DNA from: Desulfobacterales bacterium
Lineage (GTDB): Bacteria; Desulfobacterota; Desulfobacteria; Desulfobacterales; Desulfobacteraceae
Length of the DNA: 10,722 nucleotides
NCBI GenBank assembly: GCA_022361535.1
Contig: JAKSAU010000038.1
Coordinates: 1 to 10,722 of the forward strand
Reading direction: 5' to 3'
Part shown: positions 1 to 6,077 of the stretch, one piece after another
Numbering within the stretch: position 1 is the stretch's first letter
Layout: each line of letters opens with the position of its first letter
Position numbers and translations under genes: made by a program
Notes under the pieces: model-generated
Told to the model about the DNA's origin: nothing
What the model saw: the letters and a program-made list of their open reading frames with translations, nothing else
Databases searched by the model: none

Positions 1-1044
1 ACCAGTGCCCTCAGGCATGGCTGCTGTAACTGCAACTACTTTATCATTTTCATGGGCCAAGCGGATCATATGATCACCGAACACAGATGTATAGGAGGGC
101 AGGGGACTGTTCTTTTTATTGCTTTTGCCCGTGTCTACGGCAAAAGACCCGACCCCATGAAAATAGACAGGATTATTTTCTGCAGGTTCGTAACCCTTGC
201 CCTTTTTGGTCGTCACATGAAGTAAAACCGGAGAATCAGGATTTTTAATATTGGTTAGAATATCAATTAAGTGATCAAGGTTATGACCGTCGATAGGTCC
301 GAAATAATCAAAATTAAACGCTTCAAACAGCATGCCCGGGGTAACGAATGTTTTAAAGGACTCTTCCCACCGTTTGGCCCATCCGTACATGTCATCCCCG
401 ATTTTGGGAACGGATTTTAAAAACTGGCCAAATTGATTTCTTAAGCTCTGCAACGCTTTATTTGAAAACGTTCTGGACAGATAAGACGACAAGGCCCCAA
501 CATTTGCAGAAATGGACATGTCATTGTCGTTTAAAATGACAATGAGTTTGCGCTTCAGATCTCCTGCCTGGTTAAGCCCCTCATAAGCCAGGCCCGCAGT
601 CAAGGATCCGTCCCCGATAACAGAGATCACATCAGAGTCGTCATTGTTCAAAAATTTTGCATAACAGATGCCAAGACCTGAAGAGATGGAAGTGGATGAA
701 TGGCCAACAGTAAATCCGTCATAGGGACTTTCCTTCATCTTTGTAAATCCGGAAATCCCTTTATACTGACGTAAAGAATCAAATTCACTGTTTCTTCCTG
801 TGAGCAATTTATGGGCATATGCCTGGTGTCCAACATCCCAGATTAAAGTATCTTTCGGAACATCAAATACATAGTGGATCGCCAAAGTCAATTCTACTGC
901 ACCGAGGCTGGAAGCTAAATGTCCACCATTTTTAGAAACGACTTCTATAATCCTGTGCCTCAGTTCCTGGGCAAGGAATCCAAGATCTTTTCTGGATAGC
1001 TGTTTTAAATCTTCAGGGGTATTAATTTTTTCAAGAAAGTTCAA
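1..1044 (-). CDS. dxs: 1-deoxy-D-xylulose-5-phosphate synthase, N-terminal 348 residues (cut by window edge)
   Basis: Dxs is a cytoplasmic, thiamine-diphosphate-dependent enzyme that condenses pyruvate with glyceraldehyde-3-phosphate. It opens the MEP isoprenoid pathway and also supplies thiamine and pyridoxal synthesis. The translation shows the family landmarks in order: GGHLASSLG (40-48), WDVGHQAYAHKLLTGR (69-84), GHSSTSISSGLG (114-125), the ThDP/Mg motif beginning GDG (144-146) and closing at Asn172 in NDNDMSIS, GPIDGHN near 280, KKGKGYEPAE, and TAAMPEGTG at the edge. The catalytic Glu of the EQH motif and the transketolase C-terminal domains lie outside the window. The start is TTG: the in-frame codons upstream are ACG, TTC, AAA, GGT and then the stop TAA, so no ATG or GTG is available before the conserved N-terminus. 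It lies 48 nt downstream of ispA and is probably the last visible gene of the xseA-xseB-ispA-dxs operon. Identity is secure; the exact start is likely. Confidence 0.96.
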   Translation of the reverse strand, partial: MNFLEKINTPEDLKQLSRKDLGFLAQELRHRIIEVVSKNGGHLASSLGAVELTLAIHYVFDVPKDTLIWDVGHQAYAHKLLTGRNSEFDSLRQYKGISGFTKMKESPYDGFTVGHSSTSISSGLGICYAKFLNNDDSDVISVIGDGSLTAGLAYEGLNQAGDLKRKLIVILNDNDMSISANVGALSSYLSRTFSNKALQSLRNQFGQFLKSVPKIGDDMYGWAKRWEESFKTFVTPGMLFEAFNFDYFGPIDGHNLDHLIDILTNIKNPDSPVLLHVTTKKGKGYEPAENNPVYFHGVGSFAVDTGKSNKKNSPLPSYTSVFGDHMIRLAHENDKVVAVTAAMPEGTG

Positions 1045-1053
1045 CGTGAATTT

Positions 1054-1058
1054 ACCTT
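1054..1058 (-). promoter_or_regulatory. Ribosome binding site supporting the TTG start of dxs
   Basis: The minus strand reads AAGGT, ten bases before the TTG at 1044-1042. It overlaps the in-frame stop TAA (1059-1057), so no longer start in this frame is possible. This site is the main reason for accepting a TTG start. Confidence 0.6.
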
Positions 1059-1092
1059 ATATATAAACTAATTTGTCGGGTTTAAATATTTA

Positions 1093-2034
1093 TCATCGTT
1101 TCCGGTTAATGATATATTGTGCAATGGCCCTTAAAGCTGCAGCATCATCTTTGAACCCTTTATTTCCATATCCGTCCAGGGCCTGCATTGCATTGTCAAT
1201 CAGTTCACGGGCATAAGTTTTAGACTCTTCCAGGCCAATAATAGCGGGAAAAGTCATTTTATCATGCAGGGCATCTGATCCGGCAGCTTTACCCATAACA
1301 CTTGGGTCACCTTCAACATTCAAAATATCATCCATCACCTGGAATGCCAGTCCAATATGCTCAGCATAGGATGTCAACGCATCGACAGCCTTGGTGTCTG
1401 CACCTGCACTCAGCGCGCCTGCTTCAACACTAACCCGTATCATAGCTCCGGTTTTATACCGGTGTATTTTCTTTAGATGAGTCAGTTTGTCCGGATTATT
1501 CCCTTTATTCGGTATTGAACCATTTTCTGCCTGCATATCAAGCATCTGCCCCTCAACCATACCGTTTACACCAGCGGCCTCAGAAATCTTTTCAACGAGC
1601 ATAAGTCGGATCTGTGCATCGGGAAATTTTTCAAAATAAGGCGAAGGGGCTGCTAAGATGCTGAAGGCATGGGTTAAAAGACCATCTCCAGCCAGAATGG
1701 CAGTGGCTTCTGAGAATTTTTTATGACAAGTTGGAAGCCCACGGCGAAGATCATCATCATCCATGGCTGGTAAATCATCGTGAATAAGGGAATAAGTATG
1801 GATCATTTCAATGGCACAGCAAGCGGGCAGGGCGACTACAGGGTCCTTACCCAACGCATGTGCTGTAGCAAGGGCAAGTACCGGGCGAACCCGTTTTCCA
1901 CCAGCCATCAGTGAATGGGTCATAGCCATGACAAGCTCGCGCTCTTTGTCCATGGTATTGAGTATCTTACTCAAGGCATTGTCAACCAAAACGCGATTAT
2001 CAGCCAGGTATTCAGATAAGTTGAACTGAACCAT
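1093..2034 (-). CDS. ispA: Farnesyl diphosphate synthase (short-chain (E)-polyprenyl diphosphate synthase)
   Basis: This enzyme adds isopentenyl diphosphate units to dimethylallyl and geranyl diphosphate to make C15 farnesyl diphosphate, the precursor of quinone side chains and undecaprenyl carrier lipid. The 313 residues are close to E. coli IspA in length. Visible motifs are GGKRVRP (45-51), the first Asp-rich motif DDLPAMD (86-92, the four-residue-insert bacterial form) followed by RRG, GMVEGQMLDM (158-167), the substrate Lys-Thr pair KT (194-195), and the second Asp-rich motif QVMDDILN (232-239) followed by GK..G.D. The third Asp of the second motif is Asn239, a departure from the usual DDxxD. 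The resemblance to IspA around HTYSLIHDDLPAMDDDD favours FPP over GGPP as product, though a GGPP synthase cannot be excluded. Its ATG overlaps the xseB stop (TAATG), and a GAGG-type ribosome site lies in the last xseB codons, so translational coupling is likely. Confidence 0.95.
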   Translation of the reverse strand: MVQFNLSEYLADNRVLVDNALSKILNTMDKERELVMAMTHSLMAGGKRVRPVLALATAHALGKDPVVALPACCAIEMIHTYSLIHDDLPAMDDDDLRRGLPTCHKKFSEATAILAGDGLLTHAFSILAAPSPYFEKFPDAQIRLMLVEKISEAAGVNGMVEGQMLDMQAENGSIPNKGNNPDKLTHLKKIHRYKTGAMIRVSVEAGALSAGADTKAVDALTSYAEHIGLAFQVMDDILNVEGDPSVMGKAAGSDALHDKMTFPAIIGLEESKTYARELIDNAMQALDGYGNKGFKDDAAALRAIAQYIINRKR

Positions 2035-2258
2035 TATTCCGCCTCAAACAAAGTTGACTTTGGATTGCCGTCTGTGTCTTTGGTTAACTGGGATATCTTT
2101 TTTTCTGTTTTATCGAGTATGTCGAGACAAAAGCGGGACTGGGCTATGCCGGTCTCGTATTTTTTTACTGCTTGCTCAAGGGTCAGATCGCCGGATTCCA
2201 TTTCACGTACAATATCTTCCAGCTGCTTTAGAGCAGATTCAAATGTCTTTTTTGCCAT
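2034..2258 (-). CDS. xseB: Exonuclease VII small subunit
   Basis: XseB is the small, all-helical subunit of exonuclease VII, several copies of which bind the coiled-coil arm of XseA. The holoenzyme degrades single-stranded DNA from both ends to short oligonucleotides. The 74 residues match the family's usual length of about 75-85, and the N-terminus shows the family pattern FESALKQLEDIVREMESGD, then LTLEQAVKKYETG (about 6-39), predicting two amphipathic helices. The C-terminal tail is polar and probably disordered. It starts only 3 nt after the xseA stop, with a GGAA-type ribosome site inside the end of xseA. Its stop shares one base with the ispA start. Spacing this tight implies co-translation with xseA and ispA. 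Confidence 0.95.
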   Translation of the reverse strand: MAKKTFESALKQLEDIVREMESGDLTLEQAVKKYETGIAQSRFCLDILDKTEKKISQLTKDTDGNPKSTLFEAE

Positions 2259-2261
2259 ATT

Positions 2262-3599
2262 TTATTCCACCCGGGTGACCAGGCGTCCTTTTGATAAAAT
2301 AATTTCAACCCGATCATCCCGGCAAACTTGGTCAGCATCCATAACAACGCTTTGCTCAGGCAATTTTCGGGTAATACTGTATCCCCGGTCTAAAACCGAG
2401 GCTGGATTCAAAGATTCAAGTCTGGCAGTCAACTCGCATACTCGGTTGCGGCATGTGTCTATTTTGTTTTGCATTGCCAGATCAAAATCAGACCCTAACT
2501 TATTGATATATTGGATTCTATCCTCAATACGTGTCAAAGGAAGGGTGTTTTCAAGAGTCCGTTTCAGCCAGAACAGTTTTTCCCTGAAATGGACAACTTT
2601 TGTTTTTATAGCGGTATCAAGCCTTAACTGGTTGTCCTCAATTCTGAATCGAAAATCATCGATCACCCTGGATGGGCTTTTCAGTCTTGAATTAAGGTCG
2701 AGAACCCTTTCTTTAGCAAGTAAAAGTCGCTTCTCCATTGCCCTGGTAAGAGTAGATTCAAGTTCTTTGATTTGTCTAACCAAGCCTGCTTGGTCCGGCA
2801 AAGCCAATTCAGCAGCTGCAGAAGGGGTAGGGGCTCTTAGGTCGGCTACAAAATCTGCAATGGTAAAATCAATCTCATGACCCACACCGCAGATTACAGG
2901 AAGTTTAGAGTCGTAAACAGCCTTAGCGACCGTTTCCGTATTAAATGCCCAAAGATCTTCGATTGATCCGCCACCCCGTGCAAGAATGATTACATCGCTG
3001 TTTCCCATTTGGTTAACCAAATTGATAGCGTCTGCAATTTCAAACTCTGCTGTTTCACCCTGTACTTTTACAGGAACAATTTCAAGCGGAACACTGGGAC
3101 ACCTTCTTTGAGCAACCTGAATAATATCTCTAACTGCGGCTCCTGTGCCCGAGGTGATCACATGAATACGTGAAGGCAAGAAAGGTATAGTCTTCTTTAC
3201 GTCAGAATCAAACCACCCATAGGCTGCAAGTTTTTCTTTAAGTCGATCAAATTCCTGCTGCAGAGAGCCGACGCCTTCGGGTTCAAGGTGCTCAAATATT
3301 AGCTGATAAGACCCTCTGGGTTCATAAAGGGATATACGGGCCATCCCTTTAACTTTCATTCCATTTTCAGGAGTGAACCGCAGATGTCGTTTCTGGTTCT
3401 TGAACATGACGCATGAGATAACAGCAGAACTATCTTTGAGAGAAAAATAAGAATGGCCGGATGCAGGAGTCACATAATTGGATATTTCACCGGCGATCCA
3501 TAAAAAAGGATAGCGGTTCTCCAACAAAGATTTAATTTCCTTTGTTAAAGACCCGACTGTATATATTTTTCCCGTGTTTTTTTCTGCTGCTGTCATCAT
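2262..3599 (-). CDS. xseA: Exonuclease VII large (catalytic) subunit
   Basis: XseA is the catalytic subunit of the cytoplasmic, single-strand-specific exonuclease VII, used in mismatch repair and general DNA repair. The 445 residues fit the family (about 400-460). The order is: an N-terminal OB-fold (about 12-110) with FLWIAGEISNYVTPASGHSYFSLKD (32-56, given here as the diagnostic stretch WIAGEISN and GHSYFSLKD); a catalytic core with VITSGTGAAVRDI (147-159), ARGGGSIEDLWAFN (207-220) and GVGHEIDFTIADFVADLRAPTPSAAAE (238-264, key elements GHE.D, ADLRAPTPSAA); a long charged helical arm (about 270-395) that should form the coiled coil holding XseB; and a C-terminal LDRGYSI (403-409) plus SKGRL tail. 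Two adjacent ATG codons start it. The GGAA upstream is 4 nt from the first and 7 nt from the second, so translation may begin at the second (3596). It is the first gene of the operon. Confidence 0.97.
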   Translation of the reverse strand: MMTAAEKNTGKIYTVGSLTKEIKSLLENRYPFLWIAGEISNYVTPASGHSYFSLKDSSAVISCVMFKNQKRHLRFTPENGMKVKGMARISLYEPRGSYQLIFEHLEPEGVGSLQQEFDRLKEKLAAYGWFDSDVKKTIPFLPSRIHVITSGTGAAVRDIIQVAQRRCPSVPLEIVPVKVQGETAEFEIADAINLVNQMGNSDVIILARGGGSIEDLWAFNTETVAKAVYDSKLPVICGVGHEIDFTIADFVADLRAPTPSAAAELALPDQAGLVRQIKELESTLTRAMEKRLLLAKERVLDLNSRLKSPSRVIDDFRFRIEDNQLRLDTAIKTKVVHFREKLFWLKRTLENTLPLTRIEDRIQYINKLGSDFDLAMQNKIDTCRNRVCELTARLESLNPASVLDRGYSITRKLPEQSVVMDADQVCRDDRVEIILSKGRLVTRVE

Positions 3600-3606
3600 T
3601 TATTTC

Positions 3607-3653
3607 CAATGCAAAAGCAAAGTTTATACTTATAAAATAATTATCAATGCAAA
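3607..3653. repeat. 9-base direct repeat (CAATGCAAA) flanking the xseA promoter -10 region
   Basis: CAATGCAAA occurs at 3607-3615 and again at 3645-3653 on the plus strand. The second copy touches the predicted -35 box of the xseA promoter, and the first lies just before the xseA start. It could be a pair of regulator half-sites, or chance in AT-rich DNA. Confidence 0.3.
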
Positions 3654-3658
3654 GTCAA
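3629..3658 (-). promoter_or_regulatory. Probable sigma-70-type promoter of the xseA-xseB-ispA-dxs operon
   Basis: On the minus strand TTGACT (3658-3653) is followed after 18 nt by TATAAG (3634-3629). The -35 box has five of six consensus bases, and the -10 box also has five of six. Transcription would begin near 3622, giving a leader of roughly 20 nt before the xseA ATG. Position and orientation fit, but this is prediction only. Confidence 0.55.
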
Positions 3659-3765
3659 TGATGAGTCTTTGATACATGGTCATCACATAAAGAAGTGACT
3701 TAAACCTGAAATCCGTATAATTGTATTCGAACATTTAAATAACATACATATATACTTGATGTCCG

Positions 3766-3779
3766 ATAATATATATTAT
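3766..3779. repeat. Perfect 14-base AT palindrome
   Basis: ATAATATATATTAT reads identically on both strands. It lies about 60 bases upstream of the predicted -35 box of the Bax inhibitor-1 gene, in DNA made almost only of A and T. It could bind a regulator or a nucleoid protein, or help melting. An AT palindrome of this size can also arise by chance. Confidence 0.4.
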
Positions 3780-3837
3780 GTAAACTTTTATTTTGTAATG
3801 TATTTGTCAAACCTACGGAATTAACCAAATTGTAACC

Positions 3838-3865
3838 TTGAATTCTCCCCTGCCCGTGTTATATT
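3838..3865 (+). promoter_or_regulatory. Probable extended -10 promoter of the Bax inhibitor-1 family gene
   Basis: TTGAAT (3838-3843) and TATATT (3860-3865) are separated by 16 nt. The -10 box is preceded by TG plus one base (3857-3859), the extended -10 signature. The start point would be near 3872, leaving a leader of about 40 nt that ends in a strong GGAGG site (3899-3903), 9 nt before the ATG. Confidence 0.6.
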
Positions 3866-3912
3866 ACCTGTCAATAATACGATAGACTAACGCTAAACGG
3901 AGGATCTTCACT

Positions 3913-4620
3913 ATGAATCAAAACATTTCTTTTCAACAAACCGGCGCAATGGCTAAGGTCAACGCCTTTATCAGAAGCACATATAACTGGATGGCCCTTG
4001 GACTTGCTGCCACCGGTATGACATCATACTTTGTTTCCAACAGCCCGGCAGTACTTCAGGTTGTTTTTGGCAATCCCTTGATGCCTTGGGTTCTTTTTAT
4101 TGGCCTGATTCTAATGTGCGGCTTTCTCGGCGCCCGTATCCAGAAAATGCAGGCAAGCACTGCCACAGGCCTTTATGTTGCCCTAACTGTGCTTTACGGT
4201 ATCTGCCTGGCACCTATTTTTCTGGTCTATACTAAAGCATCCATTGCTTCGACCTTCTTTATCTGCGCCGCTACATTCGGAGCAGCCAGTGTATACGGCA
4301 TGGTTACAAAAAAAGACCTTACCGGCATGGGTCAATTCCTGATGATGGGTCTTTTTGGGATCATTATTGCAATGGTAATTAACATTTTCATCGGCAGTTC
4401 AGCCATGCAGACGATCATATCAATGATTGCAGTTGTTATCTTTACCGGCCTGACTGCTTACGATACCCAGAAATTGAAATCAATGGCTGTTACCATGCCT
4501 GACAATGCTACAGGCGCCATGGTTCGCAAAGGAGCCATCATGGGTGCTTTAAGCTTGTATCTTGACTTTATGGGATTGTTTGTACACCTGCTTAGCCTGC
4601 TTGGTGTTGCAAGAGACTAA
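3913..4620 (+). CDS. Bax inhibitor-1 / YccA-YbhL family seven-helix membrane protein
   Basis: This is an inner-membrane protein of the TMBIM (Bax inhibitor-1) superfamily. Bacterial members include YetJ, a pH-sensitive calcium-leak protein, and E. coli YccA, which modulates the FtsH protease. Of its 235 residues, about seven segments are hydrophobic: roughly 26-46, 57-74, 84-105, 108-130, 140-161, 165-183 and 209-231. Family signatures are the N-terminal VNAFIRSTYNWMALGL (16-31), TAYDTQKLK (181-189) and LSLYLDFMGLF (213-223). Asp184 and Asp218 correspond to the conserved aspartate pair that YetJ uses for pH-dependent calcium gating, so the key residues are kept. The usual Asn after LYLDF(I/M) is Gly here. 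The start is set by GGAGG at 3899-3903. The gene stands alone, with its own promoter and terminator, between operons on the other strand. The fold family is certain; the specific role is not. Confidence 0.92.
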   Translation: MNQNISFQQTGAMAKVNAFIRSTYNWMALGLAATGMTSYFVSNSPAVLQVVFGNPLMPWVLFIGLILMCGFLGARIQKMQASTATGLYVALTVLYGICLAPIFLVYTKASIASTFFICAATFGAASVYGMVTKKDLTGMGQFLMMGLFGIIIAMVINIFIGSSAMQTIISMIAVVIFTGLTAYDTQKLKSMAVTMPDNATGAMVRKGAIMGALSLYLDFMGLFVHLLSLLGVARD

Positions 4621-4638
4621 ATAAGCCATACAGCCCCC

Positions 4639-4682
4639 AAAAAAACAAAGGCCCTGTGCATCTAAATGCCCGGGGCCTTTTT
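4639..4682. terminator. Bidirectional intrinsic terminator between the Bax inhibitor-1 gene and glmM
   Basis: The arms AAAGGCCC (4647-4654) and GGGCCTTT (4673-4680) pair perfectly. The stem continues through a T-G and a G-C pair, then GCAT (4658-4661) with ATGC (4666-4669) around a four-base loop. On the plus strand it ends in five Ts (4678-4682). On the minus strand the stem is followed by TTTG and seven Ts (4645-4639). It lies 26 nt past the stop of the plus-strand gene and about 30 nt past the stop of glmM, so it suits both convergent transcripts. Confidence 0.88.
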
Positions 4683-4711
4683 ACATTCTCTTAATTGTGT
4701 TTCAAAAAAAA

Positions 4712-6052
4712 TCACATACTTTGCTCAACAGCCTTACAGATCCTTTCACAGCATTCTTTAGTCTGATTTTCTTCAGGCCCCTCAACCATAACTCTCAATA
4801 AAGGCTGCGTCCCCGAATAACGAACAAGCACCCTGCCCTGGTCACCCAACTCACTCTCGACCCCCTCAATTGCATCTGCAATTATGGGAATCGCCATAAA
4901 ATCTGGTCTTGACGCATCGACCTCGACATTCATTAGCACTTGTGGATAAACAGTCATGACAGATGCAAGTTCAAACAAAGATTTTCCGGTAGCTAACATA
5001 ACTTCAACTAGTTTTAGGGCGGTTAAGATACCATCTCCGGTAGTATGTTCATCAAGAAAGATCATATGCCCGGAATCTTCCCCGCCTATAGTCGCACGGA
5101 TCTCTTTCATTCGCTCCAGCACTTTTCGGTCACCAACATCAGTTATTTCATGTCGGATATCTAATGATTTCAGAGCATTAACAAGACCTATGTTGCTCAT
5201 AATTGTACTTACAACTATGTTGTTAGTGAGATTATTTTGCTCCTTGGCATGTTTTGCACATATTGCCAAAATTCGATCGCCTGTAATCTGATTGCCTTTT
5301 TCATCAACTGCAATCAAACGATCAGCATCTCCGTCAAAGGCAAGGCCAATATCAGCATTTAATTGCTTTACTTTTAAGCTTAAATCCTCAATATGCTGAG
5401 AACCGCAGTTGGCATTAATATTTTTTCCGTCAGGATTATTATGAATAAAACTCACATCAAACATGCTTGAGTTGAACACAAGCCCTGCGCATGTCGATGC
5501 TGCACCATTGGCATTATCAATGACAAGTTTGAGCACCCTATCATTATGTTTCCCAAATGGAAACTTTTCGAGCAAAAACCCAGAGTACTTTCCACAACCA
5601 TCTGAAATCACATCGATTTTACCAACAACATCTCGTGAAACAATACTGCTTCCAAGTATGTATTTTTCAATATCCGCCTGCTGATCGTCGGTTAATTTGA
5701 TACCGCCTTTTTGAAAAATCTTTATCCCATTATCATAAAAGGGATTATGGGATGCTGAAATCATAATTCCTGCTCCGCAGCCTTCAACGACTCCGCTAAG
5801 ATACGCAACACCAGGTGTGGGAATGACGCCGGCAAGCATAACATCAATTCCCATAGAAGTGATTCCAGCTGCCAATGCAGACTCTAACATTTGACCGGAA
5901 ATCCGCGTATCCCTTCCGATAACCACACTTGAATTGCCTGATTTTTCAGCAAATAGGCCAACAGCCTGTCCGCATTTCATTGCCACTTCACATGTCATAG
6001 GGTAGGTGTTTGCCCTGCCCCGTATTCCATCCGTACCAAATAACTGTCCCAT
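4712..6052 (-). CDS. glmM: Phosphoglucosamine mutase
   Basis: GlmM converts glucosamine-6-phosphate to glucosamine-1-phosphate in the cytoplasm, the step before GlmU in making UDP-GlcNAc for peptidoglycan and lipopolysaccharide. The chosen start gives 446 residues, the normal family length, beginning MGQLFGTDGIRG as orthologues do. Motifs in order: GRDTR (46-50), the phospho-serine loop ISASHNP (98-104) with catalytic Ser101, the metal loop DGDADR (240-245), the sugar-binding GGEDSGH (323-329) and the phosphate-binding RYSGTQP (411-417). The last is a variant of the more usual RPSGTEP. The frame remains open for 40 more codons upstream (to 6172), but those overlap the end of the preceding gene and look nothing like the family. 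A possible AGGA ribosome site (6069-6066) lies 13 nt from the ATG, a rather long spacing. The gene follows the beta-helix gene by 25 nt and is probably cotranscribed with it. The bidirectional hairpin follows its stop. Confidence 0.96.
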   Translation of the reverse strand: MGQLFGTDGIRGRANTYPMTCEVAMKCGQAVGLFAEKSGNSSVVIGRDTRISGQMLESALAAGITSMGIDVMLAGVIPTPGVAYLSGVVEGCGAGIMISASHNPFYDNGIKIFQKGGIKLTDDQQADIEKYILGSSIVSRDVVGKIDVISDGCGKYSGFLLEKFPFGKHNDRVLKLVIDNANGAASTCAGLVFNSSMFDVSFIHNNPDGKNINANCGSQHIEDLSLKVKQLNADIGLAFDGDADRLIAVDEKGNQITGDRILAICAKHAKEQNNLTNNIVVSTIMSNIGLVNALKSLDIRHEITDVGDRKVLERMKEIRATIGGEDSGHMIFLDEHTTGDGILTALKLVEVMLATGKSLFELASVMTVYPQVLMNVEVDASRPDFMAIPIIADAIEGVESELGDQGRVLVRYSGTQPLLRVMVEGPEENQTKECCERICKAVEQSM

Positions 6053-6077
6053 ATAGTTTTTTTGATCCTGTATAGTT

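Larger units (their letters stand above)
3600..3912. other. AT-rich divergent intergenic region between xseA and the Bax inhibitor-1 gene
   Basis: These 313 bases hold no supportable gene: the short ATG-initiated frames close within a few codons. They contain the predicted xseA promoter on the minus strand (3629-3658), the predicted promoter and Shine-Dalgarno site of the membrane-protein gene on the plus strand (3838-3903), a perfect AT palindrome at 3766-3779 and a 9-base direct repeat near xseA. The part from 3661 to 3720 shows nothing I can name. Confidence 0.7.

Noticed and set aside
2065..2880. Long open frame (271 codons) on the plus strand inside xseA/xseB
   Set aside because: It is antisense to two clearly conserved genes, and its translation is rich in Ser and Arg with no recognisable domain. 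The frame is best explained by the codon composition of the genes on the other strand.
4956..5684. Two plus-strand frames antisense to glmM (4956-5291 and 5463-5684)
   Set aside because: Both sit opposite conserved GlmM motifs and have no recognisable domain, so they are shadows of glmM.
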